Part shown: piece by piece, positions 46,001 to 56,737 of the stretch
Layout: each line of letters opens with the position of its first letter
Numbering within the stretch: the first letter of the stretch is position 1
Assembly (NCBI GenBank): GCA_001949185.1
Contig: BDGG01000003.1
Coordinates: forward strand, 429,612 to 493,611
DNA: 64,000 nucleotides
From: Ramazzottius varieornatus
Taxonomy: Eukaryota > Tardigrada > Eutardigrada > Parachela > Ramazzottiidae
Direction of reading: 5' to 3'
Position numbers and translations under genes: made by a program
The notes under the pieces: generated by a model
Database searches by the model: none
What the model saw: only the letters and a program-made list of their open reading frames with translations
What the model was told of the DNA's origin: nothing

Positions 46001-47729
46001 GTTTGCCTGGGTAAAGGACACGTCGATCCGACTTTGGACACTCATGATCGGTAAGCACATTTCACCGTTGAATTGTTTTCGAATACGGCAAACAAATTCG
46101 GCAAGATGGCTTTTCCAAGTGGCGCATGGTCTCACCTAATAACTCGGAAAATGTGCGTCATTTGGGAGAACAAGTTTTGTCAATTTTTGTTTTCAGAGCT
46201 CCTCTTTGTCGATTATTTTGAAAGAACGTTTGAAGTGCTAATGATTTCTTGTTTAGGTTGGCAGATTGCCCATACAGGAAGCCAACCTGGAGTAAACGTG
46301 TTCCTGACCGCTTCCTCCGGGAAGATTCGGTGACACCAAGTTCCTCGGAAAAAGAAAAGGAGGATGCGGACCGGAAACCCAAGAGGGAAGTCTGCCCCAC
46401 GCCAGGCTGTGATGGCACTGGCCACATTACCGGCAGATACAACCGGCACCTCTCCGCCATCAACTGCCCCAACAAGGAAAAGATCCCAGCAGAGGCGCTC
46501 AAGATTGAGAAACGCAAGGCTGTCAGCAACAAGCAGCTTCACTCCTTGGATAATAGTCCGCTTCTAACGAACGGCAGTCATACAGTGTTTGACTCAGACT
46601 TGTATGAGAACGATGATATGGGCATGCCACCCGCGTTGATAATCGATGATGACTTTTCAAACGAATCAGTGCCGGAAAGCACTCCGAAATCTTTGAAGAG
46701 AAAACTGCGATCCGGGAAAAGCAAAAGGTACGCATTTTTACCGTATTGACAGTTCAAATTTGACAAAACGAAAACTGATTTGAAATGATTGGTACCAGAT
46801 CGTTTGCCCAAGTGGCGCACATTTCGCGCAGATATTAATAACAATGGAAAAACAAGCGCCACTTGAGACAACAGTCTGGTCCGATTTATTTCCTCACGTC
46901 CTCTTTAGTGGAAGTGTAAAGTGGCTTATTTTTGATCTCTTTGCAGACCGGAATATAATTTCTCTGATAGTCTTCTGGATCACGATCTGAAGATTCCCAA
47001 GTTGGACGGCTGGTCCGACCCAGAAGCTTCCTCTGAAGCCATCCGTTCAGAAATCTCTTCCCTGGCCCTGGTAATCACGAATGAGCTTTTGGACCAACGG
47101 TCAACTCAACCCAATACCGAGCTGCTGGACCGAATGCGGAAGACCCTCTGGCCCAGGAAAAGACCTGACGTCTTCCGAGAGAGCAAAGCCACGGCGCTCG
47201 AAGTAGCCGAAGTCTTCGATGTCCATATCGAAGGCATACCCGAGTCGACTTGTGCGGAAGTGCAGAGTTTGGCGGAGAAACTGTTCGGCGCTGAGCATCC
47301 GACCATTGAAATACTCCGTCAACAGGTAAAGTATGTCAACTGTGTTTTGCTGATTGATTGTTGACTGGTCGATGCAAAGTAATCGAGGCGGACTGCCGCG
47401 CCCGGAATCGTATGTTGTACGTCACGCTTTTCTGCTGGAGTATACAGTGGCTCTCTGACGTGCGTGCTGGTTGGCATTTGCTCAGTCTAACTAGCTCGAT
47501 TGGCCGGGCTTCCATTTTCGATGGAAGACTGGAAGTGGGTGGGTTTCGTCTGTTTTTGATTAGTCCAATGTCTGTTTTACAGGAAGTAGACGGCCAAGGC
47601 TTGATTTTACTGGACCTGGAAGGATTTCTCAAGTACCTGAAGCTTCCAATCGGTGCTGCAGTAACGCTGGACAGTCTTGTGAAACTGGCGAGGGAAAGCC
47701 GCAATCTTCCACCGCCTAAACTTCTCTGA
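43014..47729 (+). CDS. L3MBTL-type protein: three MBT repeats, C2HC finger, SAM-like domain
   Basis: Chromatin reader of the lethal(3)malignant brain tumour family, which binds mono- and dimethyl-lysine and compacts chromatin. Twelve exons: 43014-43273, 43384-43580, 43641-43798, 43871-44066, 44139-44224, 44333-44570, 44807-45228, 45633-45882, 45948-46050, 46257-46727, 46947-47325, 47583-47729; 968 aa. After a disordered N part and a Cys cluster (CVACDTAEP...CSNMACR), MBT1 has [10 protein letters not shown] and [12 protein letters not shown]2 [10 protein letters not shown] and [11 protein letters not shown]3 [10 protein letters not shown] and [10 protein letters not shown] MyT1-type finger follows ([19 protein letters not shown]), then a SAM-like C terminus ([15 protein letters not shown]). 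In MBT2 the cage aromatics are kept, while the asparagine of human L3MBTL1 (N358) appears to be His. Four of its eleven introns carry a short hairpin repeat. Confidence 0.93.
44623..44670. repeat. CAAGTGGCGCA hairpin repeat, copy 1 (L3MBTL intron 6)
   Basis: CAAGTGGCGCA, 27-bp loop, then TGCGCCACTT: a 48-bp imperfect palindrome inside intron 6. Confidence 0.75.
44682..44731. repeat. CAAGTGGCGCA hairpin repeat, copy 2 (L3MBTL intron 6)
   Basis: Same ends as copy 1 (CAAGTGGCGCA ... TGCGCCACCTTG), 50 bp, only 11 bp away in the same intron, forming a tandem pair. Confidence 0.75.
45476..45524. repeat. CAAGTGGCGCA hairpin repeat, copy 3 (L3MBTL intron 7)
   Basis: CAAGTGGCGCA ... TGCGCCACTCG, 49 bp, with an unrelated loop. 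Confidence 0.7.
46115..46165. repeat. CAAGTGGCGCA hairpin repeat, copy 4 (L3MBTL intron 9)
   Basis: CCAAGTGGCGCA ... TGCGTCATTTGG, 51 bp; the right arm carries substitutions. Confidence 0.65.
46809..46865. repeat. CAAGTGGCGCA hairpin repeat, copy 5 (L3MBTL intron 10)
   Basis: CAAGTGGCGCA ... AGCGCCACTTG, 57 bp. Confidence 0.7.
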
Positions 47730-47992
47730 TGAATCTTTTTTTCCCTTTTACATACTTGTGTCATTGTAACTTGTAAAGTTGAGTTTTTTGTTGACTGTTG
47801 ATAATCACTGGAATTTCCAAAGTGTTTTGTGATAACAAATTGTTAACTGGTTGCTCATTGTCCTTAGTTCAGTTACTTCAGATTGATGACCGGCTACACT
47901 ACTTCTTTTCGGATGAACCTTGTTTGGTAGTACAGTTATACCGCGGGCTGACCCTCAGGGATTTGGCTTCAGGTTGATGGTTGAAAGCGCAC
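47730..47992. other. L3MBTL 3' flank
   Basis: No canonical AATAAA is seen close after the stop codon; no other feature recognised before the foldback element. Confidence 0.4.
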
Positions 47993-48729
47993 GAAAATGT
48001 TTTAAAAGCTGCGCTGGACGGTGGACGTGGACAGTGGACAGCTGCACTGGACAATTCAGCTTAAAATTGCGTAATATTGACAACGGAAACAGGAGAAACT
48101 CAGTGGACATGGAATGAAGAACCGATAAGACCTTACTTTCGCAGGATACCATTAAAATTTTCAGAACGGGACACATGTGTAAGCTTGGAAAAAGTTGGAA
48201 TTATCTGAGCGCCGAACAACGGTTTTCAGCCAAGAGCGTGAACGTGTTTTCTGGCGTTGAAGCCATTCCCAAATTATTTTTCGTGCATTACCTGACAATT
48301 GTTCGATACCTAAATTGATGAGTAGAACTTTTGGCTTTGTGAAATAACCCACGGAGGATGTTTTAGGTGCAATTGGAAGGCATAAAATTTCTTCCGTCCC
48401 GGCGATATTTTTTCCGATTTATTGAAAGAGTGTGAGGTGTGCCGTTTATTTCGACAGATCTTGGCTGAGAACCTTTGTTCTGGGATCAGAAATTTTCCGG
48501 CTTCTGACGTACTTACACATGCGACGCTTTCCCAAGATCTTCAGATAGATCCTGCAGAAGCAACGTCTTACTGGTTCTTCATTCCATGTCACCGAGTTTC
48601 TCCTGCTTCCGTCGTCGATATTACGCAACTTTAAGCTGAATTGGTCAGTCCAGCTGTCCAGTATACTTGTCCAACGGGCGCTTGTCCATTGTCCACGTCC
48701 AGCGTCCAGTCCAGCTTTTACAACATGCC
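47993..48729. mobile_element. Foldback element with TGGAC subterminal repeats, copy A
   Basis: The left arm (AAATGTTTTAAAAGCTGCGC at about 47995) is mirrored by GCTTTTACAACATGCC ending at 48729. Inside the ends, TGGAC repeats about seven times on the left (48013-48056) and GTCCA on the right (48650-48715), followed by matching stretches such as TTAAAATTGCGTAATATTGAC and ATGGAATGAAGAACC on both arms. No transposase ORF is inside. A related copy is at 57551-58296. Confidence 0.75.
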
Positions 48730-48822
48730 CTCGGTAAGTATCCAATTAGGCTGGCACGATTGAGTGAGCGTCCGTGAATGACCACTCTCCGCACCGCAAC
48801 CGGCACGTCATCTTAATAAAAC

Positions 48823-48948
48823 GTACGAGGGAGACATTATTGAGCTAGCCGACTGTAGGAACGGTTGTTGAGTTTGTCACCAGTTATAGGCGTTCAAAAG
48901 GTCTACTCGCGGCAGTCTACGCTTAACTCAACAACCGCTCCCTCGTAC
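48823..48948. repeat. Small hairpin element with GTACGAGGGAG ends
   Basis: GTACGAGGGAGACATTATTGAG at 48823 pairs with CAACAACCGCTCCCTCGTAC ending at 48948. The same GTACGAGGGAG tip recurs at 51028 within the hairpin at 50878-51091, so these are related. Confidence 0.6.
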
Positions 48949-49259
48949 ATAATTATGAAGCACATTGCCGCCAGCGTCATTCGACCTTTATCATCAATCT
49001 TTCCCGCTGTTTCGGGAAAGATTCGCGCTAGGGTAAAAAACGTAGCGTACTGTTGATTAGTTCAGAGAAGTGCTGCTTGTTTCTTCGATGCGAAAGCGCC
49101 TAGCACGCGAAGGATCGGCAGTACGACGTGTCGGAATCTCGAGGTCAGTGTGTGGCTGTTCTGCTCTGTCAAAGAGGAGTCAATCCAGTTGGATCTTGGT
49201 GCACGTGGATGCTGGTTTAAGTTCACGTTGGCTAAATCAGGTCAGCAGAATAAGGTTGT

Positions 49260-49740
49260 GTATTCTTAATTCCGTTCCTTTCCAGGAATTCCGCTCCGTT
49301 GAATGAGTAGAGATTTGGAACGATGGAATTCCTGTTTTAGAAAACTGGCGAAGTCTGGAAATTTAGTAGGAATTCTGGGAGGAATTCCGCTGTTTTCCAT
49401 ATTCTGTGAATAAATTTAGCGTCTTACTTCATCAAAGGTCTGTATAAGCCCCAGAAAGGTATGCTCCATGGGACGCACTGTCAATTTCTGTTGCGTGGCT
49501 CTAAAATTTAGTGTTGAAAAGGGAAATTTTGAGCTGGAGAGGGTTCTTCCACATCGTCCAAGCATTATTCGCGTAACAAGAGTTCATCTTGATCGAATTT
49601 CACCCCGAAAAACACGTTTTGCCCAGTGTTTCAGAATTCCTAACTCTGATCAAAGAATTCTGGAAAAGGAAAATGGAAATATAGGAATATGAGGAATTCC
49701 TGTCCTGTTTTCCAATCCTGAAGGGTTTGGCATGAAATGC
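49260..49740. repeat. Cluster of GGAATTCC motifs
   Basis: At least six GGAATTC/GAATTCC motifs occur within 480 bp, including GAATTCTGGAAAAGG near 49665 and CCTTTCCAGGAATTCC near 49280, which are roughly complementary. It may be a diverged foldback element; no ORF of known type. Confidence 0.35.
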
Positions 49741-50877
49741 ACAACCTTACAGCAGAATAGTGGCTGTCTTAATGGCTTACAACGTACGCGCTCATCGTCC
49801 CACTGATACCTTGACTTCCGGTCCATACTAGCCAATTCTACAGGTTGATTCTAATTCTTTGGCTCGTTTTTTAACCTTACGGAAAAATCATCAGCTATCT
49901 CCTCGCTTCCAGAGTTGATCCTTAGGTGGCTTTAGTATCAAACAAAGAGTCTTAGAAATTTCATAGAGATCGCGTGAATCTCAAAAACATACACGAGAAT
50001 GTCTAAACTGCCCGAAAATAGCGGTTTTGGTACACCACATTTTTGCAGTCGAAATCAGTTTGCTTCTAAACAAAAGTTTTTAAAAAAAATTCTGTTGGTT
50101 CTATGTGACTCACAAATCTGTTGGCCTTGGGAAGACAAATTGTTCTTCTGCGATGTCCTTCCGTGTTCGGACTAGAGTGGATTTGACCAAGCTTTGGTCG
50201 GACCAATTGGCCAATTTTCGGTTGACCTTCTAGTCACTATTTTTTACCAATGACCAAACTCTCCCGTGTTAATTAGACCATTGGTCAAAAAAATGACCAA
50301 AATGTCAACCAAAAAGTACGAGTACCAAAATAAATGTGAACTTTTGGTCGAGAAATGACGGGTTTGTTTTTGACATCAACTGGGACTTCCAGGGAGTTTT
50401 GCTCAAAACAGGTACACACAATCGGTAGCGTAGAAAGTGACCTTAAGTATCAGATAAGCGATGGAAAATGAGATTGGACGAGATGGAGTTTCGCTACCGG
50501 AAGCCGAAGAAGGCTGATGGGTGTTTTCCGGGTGGTTCGTTTTTGTATGTTTCTGGTATATGATTAACCCCTACAAAACTTTCCAGGATCGTATCCGGTG
50601 CAGGAACCACCTAGTAAATAAATCCGGAAGCAAGGAAATGAGGGCCTGTTTTACTATAAGATTTGAAAAATGATCCAGAGAATTAGAATTTTCCTGTACT
50701 CATTCTGCGGTGAGTTTCTCCGACAAAACGACCAGTACAGCGAAAGCCAGAGAATTTGAACAGCATGGGCAACTTTCGCATACGAGTATACGTTTGGCGC
50801 TAATACGGAACGGATTAAGCCGCAGTCAACTTTCCTGTGCACTCATCGGACTTTCGGAATAACGCAACACCTTCAGC
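49741..50877. other. Intergenic region, no gene recognised
   Basis: AT-rich sequence with a run of TTGGTCAAAAAAATGACCAA palindromes near 50200-50340 and short unconserved ORFs. Confidence 0.4.
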
Positions 50878-51091
50878 GTAGACTTGAGTTGACCAAAGTT
50901 AAGCTAAAGCCAATGGCTACTTTCAGAGTACACCTGTACCCAATGATAGTTCTTCTAGTGAAGTAGCCAATTGGCTACTTTGTCGGCCGAAACAGTAGCT
51001 AAAAGGTCACATTGGCTACTTCGGAGGTACGAGGGAGAGGTTATTAAGTTAGCCATTGGCTCTAGCCAAACTTTGGCTAAGTCAAGTCTAC
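50878..51091. repeat. Hairpin element upstream of GPCR-like gene
   Basis: GTAGACTTGAGTTGACCAAA at 50878 pairs with TTTGGCTAAGTCAAGTCTAC ending at 51091; GCCAATGGCTA blocks pair further in. It ends only 22 bp before the ATG of the GPCR-like ORF and may contribute to its leader or promoter. Confidence 0.65.
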
Positions 51092-51113
51092 TTCGGCATA
51101 GCAGAAACACGTC

Positions 51114-51851
51114 ATGAACAACTCCACGTGCGCGGAACTGACTACGCAACCTCTGTGCCTTCCTCCGATCGTTTACGCTACTATAACGAGTATAATCGGA
51201 ATCTTATCCATCGTAGCTGAAACAGTCAACGTTGGTATTTTTCTTACACTTTTACTGCGACCTGCACTCATAAGTCCCTTCATCATCCATATTGTGAATA
51301 CGATTACCATCAATACTATTCTGCTGCCCGGTTTCATTTCCTTAGCTTTACCGAGGCCTTTATTCCAATGGCTAGTCAACAAGAGTCCCGCGGTTTGTTC
51401 TGCTACAATGTACTTCACGTGGGGCATTGCGTGTCTGAACCCGCTGCCAGCCTGCGTAATCTGTTCAGACCGCTGGCTAGCATACCTGTTCCCCGTGATG
51501 TACCGAACAAGGACTAAATATTTTGGGATTACTGCTACACCTTTTGCGGTGATATATTTTCAGTTATGGTATTTGCCACTCAACATTCTGAATTTTATGA
51601 TGACCGACGAAGATCGATGCAAATTCGGCTGCAATGCCACACTGTATATGAAATACAGAGCGATCATGATGTATGCAGTCATGTGGTTGCCGGAGTCGCT
51701 CCTTTACGGGAGTTTCCCAATCTTGTTATTTGTGGTCTGGAGGCGACGTCGAAATCGCTTGAACAACAGGCCAGTCGTCACCCACACCACCCAAGAAAAC
51801 CATGTTAAGTTGAGCGAAAACGATGCGAGGAACCGACGTGAGCAGTGTTGA
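51114..51851 (+). CDS. GPCR-like membrane protein with five helices (truncated or partial)
   Basis: Intronless ORF of 245 aa. Hydrophobic helices lie at about 18-48, 52-80, 92-116, 135-160 and 190-215. An N-glycosylation site (NNST) precedes helix 1. Helix 3 starts with C95 and ends in SDRWLAYLFPVMYRT, the position and form of the DRY motif of rhodopsin-type receptors; C168 and C172 in the second outer loop could pair with C95. After helix 5 comes a basic cytoplasmic stretch (WRRRRNR) and a polar tail. Helices 6 and 7 are missing. A GTGAGC donor-like site at codon 242 could lead to a further exon, but I found no helix 6-7 exon downstream. It is either a lineage-specific short receptor, a partial gene or a decaying one. 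The pseudogene at 9981-10826 looks related. Confidence 0.6.
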   Translation: MNNSTCAELTTQPLCLPPIVYATITSIIGILSIVAETVNVGIFLTLLLRPALISPFIIHIVNTITINTILLPGFISLALPRPLFQWLVNKSPAVCSATMYFTWGIACLNPLPACVICSDRWLAYLFPVMYRTRTKYFGITATPFAVIYFQLWYLPLNILNFMMTDEDRCKFGCNATLYMKYRAIMMYAVMWLPESLLYGSFPILLFVVWRRRRNRLNNRPVVTHTTQENHVKLSENDARNRREQC

Positions 51852-53235
51852 CCCGATCATTACAATCGATAATTGAAAATGGCCAGAAAACGACCGTTTT
51901 TGAATTCCAATATGACAATGGAAATTGAGAATCCCAGGCTGGACAATGCCAATGTTAATAAGAATTGTATTAGAATTTCGAGAACGGAAGAAATTATAAT
52001 TGGTAATTGAACTGAAGTATGTGGCTGATCAAATTACTGAATTTGCGCCCTTCAGCGCGGTAAAACGCACATGGGTGTACCAAGTATAGGAATTTCTGGG
52101 TGTCTCTAGCGCTTGATTGGGCGAACATGTATGCGTTTGCGTACGTCGCGTGACTGAAAAAGGCACGAGGCTCACAGTTTTGTTTCTGCGAACACGCGCG
52201 GTGCATCGATATACGCGCCAAGTTTAACCCCGGTCCAGATGTGTTTCCCAGCCAATCCCCTAAGGAATGTTTCGCATGCATGACGACGTATGTACGCGTA
52301 AGGCCTCAGGAAGCATTACAATATCTGCTTACCTGCTTACCTGCAATACTTGCAAGCGCGCGCCGGTCAGTACTTTCGTCTCCCAATGGGAGACGATATT
52401 TTCTGGCAGACAATGTTAAAAAGGGGTCTGGGAGACGAGATTTTCTGGACCTTGGGAGACGAAAAGTCAGCTAAGGGTCCCGTCAGGAGGGAAGACGGTT
52501 TCAAGACGGCTGTTTGTTGGAGCTGTCATAACAGGCGCGAAAAAGCACAGAAAACATTGGGGACGCTGCGCCAAGCCAAATGGGCGGGTTGACCCCATGC
52601 GTGCACAGTGAATATCTAGTACACACCTTAGCATGGCGCAGGTAGCCATAATTAATTTAGGGGAAAATGCGCCAGTCAAGTGGGTCGCGGAGCAGTGCGT
52701 TACTAGACGTAATATTAGGCGAAGCCGGATGCGCACTCACGTTCACACGACCAATTGGACGATTGCGTATACAGTTTTGACAACACAGGCGGGCCCAGCC
52801 CACTGCAATCACCGTTTCCATAACCCCCCATAATGTGGAAACGCGCGCCGGAAAGAACACAGAGAACACACCGCATCGCCGCCGCCGCTACCAACGAGCA
52901 GCTTTGTCCACTATCATCCCATCACCTTTGCTCTTCTTGTTCTTTCCGCTGCTTGTAGTTTTGGCTGGGCTGCTCGTGTGGCAGCGACGAAAAGCGACAT
53001 GCTGGTGGGATGAGGCCCCGAATGGCAAAGAGTTCGGAGAACTCCGACGACACGCTGCTCGGGTCTTTCGCTTTGCGTCGGCGCATCACCCGCTAGTTTC
53101 TTTCCGTGCCTTCTCTCGCCCTTGTGATGGTGTTTTTGTTATTTTTATCGTGTGTGCAACACACAATATAAAAGTAACAAAACATCGCCATTTTCCCCTA
53201 TAATTCCCGAAAAAAGTTAATCCCTTGGGGGTTAA
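51852..53235. other. Intergenic region, no gene recognised
   Basis: A 122-aa frame at 52835-53203 holds one hydrophobic stretch (PSPLLFLFFPLLVVLAGLLV) but has no recognised family and no splice support; I do not call it a gene. Confidence 0.4.
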
Positions 53236-53404
53236 CTTCCCCCGTAGCGGGATGATCAAGAGCTGATCTTAACTTTCTAAAACGGTCAAGTTGACCCGTC
53301 TCGCGAACTAAGAACTATGGCCGTAAAAGAATCCATAAAAAATGTTGGATGGGTTGGCCAGGAGGCTAAAAGTACCACCAATCGGTAGATGAAACAGAGC
53401 TTAA
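53236..53404. mobile_element. Half copy (right arm only) of the 31819 foldback element
   Basis: From CCCGTAGCGGGATGATCAAG to GGTAGATGAAACAGAGCTTA it matches 32238-32405 closely, including GAATCCATAAAAAATGTTGG. The left arm and loop are absent, so this is a truncated insertion or a deletion product. Confidence 0.7.
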
Positions 53405-55017
53405 ACAACCAACATCCATTCCACGCCTATGGAACGATAAGCTAAAGTCGGTTTGAGGCACGATATTTCGGGAATATTCAGGTCACAAAAATGAACCACA
53501 ACAACTTAAATAATTCAATTGCTGTTTCGAGCTGAATTCCGATTAATTGGAATTGCTAATTCAGCTGAGTTGAGTCTCAGATAATTGAAATTGCTGCCGC
53601 CCGAAGTATTTCGATTAATCGCAATTGCAATTAGAATCGAAAACGTCATATTGGAGCAACACTGGACGAGAGCACGATCAACGTCAAAGCAGGATCAAGC
53701 AGAGAGGGCGGGAAGAGAAGGTGATCACTTCAGTAGTGATTGTTCAGTTCAGCTTGAAGCTGTCAGGGGTACTGGCTACGTTTGTGCCCACGTTTTTAGA
53801 GACACTTACGTAACTAACACACTTTCTCATCTGTACCTGAGATTCATCTTACCTGACAAACTACTATTTCGCCCTGATTTACATTATTGAGCCGTTCGTT
53901 TTTGTAAAAATGCTTCCCGGTTTACGCAGTGCGTTTCTTGACATTTTTTGTCGCCGAATTCCACCATGAGAAAGATGTTACCGCATTTCCGTTAGGCTTT
54001 ATCAATAGAGATTTGCTGCCTACAGTGTACGACAAAACAAACCGTTAAAAATGGGTGTTGGATGGAACCAGATGGATGAAGCCAACGAAATTTGCAGCAA
54101 AATATAATTCTCATTGGCCGAGTCGTAAAAAGTCTCCAACTGCAGTATCAAGCCCATTTTTAACGGTTAATTTTGTCGTACACTGTACGCTACACCCTGT
54201 CTGTGGGCCTACCAGTCGGTTGATTGTGAATAACGATTCAGCAGTGGTATTACCCGGTAATACCTGCAACAGGTACCGATTTCGGAGTGACGATACTTTA
54301 CCGAGTACTGAGATCCGATAACGGTACCCTGCGGCAGATATTTCAGATTTTTACCCGGTGTTAACGGACATTCAAGCTTGCCGGTGAATACCCGAAGTAC
54401 AGCAGAACGTTCGAAAGATCAATTTGACACAATCTGCCTCCCCTAGAATTGCGCATGATTTGTGGTGAAAACGACGAGCGCGTCGTTTCATGAGCATGCC
54501 CATGAATACGGGCTGCACCTATGTGTCCACAACATAAGTTAGCCCATGTGCGCGACGTCTAAAGCGCACGCCGTATACACAGGCAGTCGGTGCACTGACG
54601 GCCTGTCAGTATCTGACTTCAGGTTTTCGTTGTTGTTTGCTCTTTGAACCATTCCGCTTATCTTTTTCTCATTTGCTGAACATGTTCTGTTGTAGAGATG
54701 CCTGTCATTATTGAGATTGTAGAACTAGGTGATGCAGAGCAGAACGAGAGTGGAGGAAACGCAAGGCACGACGGAGCTACATTTCTGCACGGAAATTTAG
54801 CGTATGTTCCAGTTTCGCAGTTTAATGAGTTTACTGTAATTGGGTAACAGTTGTGAAGTATAGCGATTTAGGTTTTGACGGTGCTCCCAGTACCTTCAGT
54901 TACTCATTTTGATCTGTACTTTCCCGGAGGTAATAACGGTACATTTGGAGGAATACCGATACTTTAACTGCAAGGGCAGCCGAAATACTTTACTTTACCG
55001 AGTATCGAAACCCAATA
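53405..55017. other. Intergenic region with small hairpin element
   Basis: AATTGCAATT-rich palindromic stretch near 53510-53640, then the hairpin at 54020-54187 (listed). A 47-codon ORF starts at 54698 just after a TGTAG; it has no recognised similarity. Confidence 0.4.
54020..54187. repeat. Small MITE-like hairpin with about 35-bp inverted ends
   Basis: CTACAGTGTACGACAAAAC at 54020 through AACCGTTAAAAATGGG pairs with CCCATTTTTAACGGTTAA to TTTTGTCGTACACTGTA ending at 54187, with one mismatch cluster. The 100-bp loop is unrelated. Non-coding. Confidence 0.7.
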
Positions 55018-56737
55018 CTTTAAAGTGCCGATCATCTCGCGGACGTTTCGGACCCGGTTAGCATTTGCGTGTACCGGGTGTAGGTTAGCGGGTCACTGTA
55101 CAGCTGATGTACGGTAATGCATGTACCGCGCAATTTCTCAAAGCTCTTCTTTTCTGTCACCGACTTCTGATTAGTGAATAGTAATCACCTCTAACTGTAC
55201 GTGAGATACTTCATACTTATTACGAGAATGAGACGACCGCAGAACCGCTATTGTGCGGACGAGAAATAACGGCTAGCCGATGAGTATCACATAGAGAAAA
55301 GTCTCAAGGAAATATCCATTCGTCAATCTGCATTCCTGAAAAATATCCCAGAGACTACGTTACACAGTTGGCTCAAGAAGTAAGCATGATCCCAACCTCA
55401 TCAACTTGTAAATTTTGCTCCAATACTGCATCGAGTAAACCTTAAATCTGAAACGTATGAATAGGAAACGTCTTGTGTACCGGAGAATCACAAAAATCGG
55501 ACGCAAGATGTCTTTCACAGCATACGATATCGTAAGCAGGAAAACCCTTGTTTCTATGTTTGTTGGTGTTTATGTTCGTCCTGTACGGCTTACCAAAGTG
55601 CCTCCATTCTGCGCTATGGTACACCATCGTCTCAAAGACGTATGTTCCGTGGTAATTGAAACCATGCTGTTTTCAGATAACTCACGAGAATTTCTTCCTG
55701 TTGATCGAGGAAGGCATCTACGCTCGCCAGACTCCCAAAAATCGTATACCCAACGTGGATCAGACAATGATTCGACTAGTGTCGCCGGGGAAGAGAACTG
55801 TATCGCCCAAGGGAGTGAATGATGTAAGATCATGTTTGGAGTTTAGTGGAGTCTTGACTAATTTCGAATTTTTGATGTTAGAATCGTAGGTGTCTGTCAA
55901 GCATCCTCCAGGCGAAAAAGAAGGGTTCACGATCAATCTGACGATCGGTGCTGACGGCAGAAAATTCCCGGCGGAAATTGTCTTCAAAACTGCGGCTAAG
56001 AGTGGCAAGTTGTCTGACAATTTTGTGGGGAAGTTGAAAGCTCCTTCGAATGTCATTATCAAGAGTGCGTGGAGTGTTTGGTGGAATGAGGATCATGACA
56101 GAGAATATATTGAAAGAATGTTTCCCATGAATCAAGAGTTCACGGTGTTAGTGAGAGACAGCCATTCAGTTCACAAATGTCCGCAGATTTGGGGTATGCT
56201 CGATGATCGAAATACAAAACAGATCATCATACCTGGTGGAATGACTGGGAAGTGGCAGCCATTAGACGTGAGCGTCAAAAAATGATTTAAAGACTACTTC
56301 AAAACTTCGTATCGCTCCTGGCGGAAGAACAACATCGGCTTCACCAAAAGTGGAAATCTGCGAAAGCCAGGAAAAAAGATTTCGTACAGTTCATCTCTGA
56401 GTCGTGGGATAAAGTTTCCGAAGATACCGTGCGAAAATCTTTTTACGCTTCTGAAGTTTTACGACGTGAAGAATCTCTGCCTAACCAGAGCAACTTTTCC
56501 GTAGGAGAGGTTGTTGAAGAGCCGGATAGCGATTTGGACGTAAGTTTGTACAACGAAAGCTCTTTTGTGGAGTCTGATATTGAAACCGATGCGGTGCAAG
56601 TTAATTCCGAAGATATGACGTAGCATACATGGCCTATCTTATTGATTTACAGCTGTACTTGAATTTCTGTATTTTTCGCCACGCATAAATGTACCACCCG
56701 GGTCCGAAACGTCCGCGAGATGATCGGCACTTTAAAG
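55018..56737 (+). mobile_element. Pogo-like DNA transposon with 40-bp inverted ends and TA target site
   Basis: Both ends begin CTTTAAAGTGCCGATCATCT inward and match for 40 bp (left 55018-55057, right 56698-56737). Each end is flanked by TA, the Tc1/mariner/pogo target site. The 1720-bp element contains the broken transposase described separately. It is old enough to have lost its reading frame but young enough to keep near-identical ends. Confidence 0.85.
55228..56623 (+). pseudogene. Pogo/Tigger/Jerky-type DDE transposase, inactivated
   Basis: An N-terminal helix-turn-helix is readable (MRRPQNRYCADEK, stop, then RLADEYHIEKSLKEISIRQ and IPETTLHSWLKK). The catalytic domain follows: IPNVDQTMIRL (first D), VRDSHSVHKCPQI (second D) and IIPGGMTGKWQPLDVSVKK (third D, the QPLDV motif of the pogo group). 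An apparent intron at 55824-55889 (GTAAGA to CGTAG) restores the frame between GVND and VSVKHPPGEK. Lesions: TAA at 55267, a stop at the end of the helix-turn-helix block, a poorly conserved stretch to 55680, TGA at 56283 inside the DDE domain, and a frameshift near 56375. It cannot encode an active transposase. Confidence 0.8.

Noticed and set aside
52835-53203. 122-aa ORF with one membrane helix, considered as helix 6 exon of the GPCR
   Set aside because: No NPxxY helix follows and the splice phase with the upstream donor is not supported.
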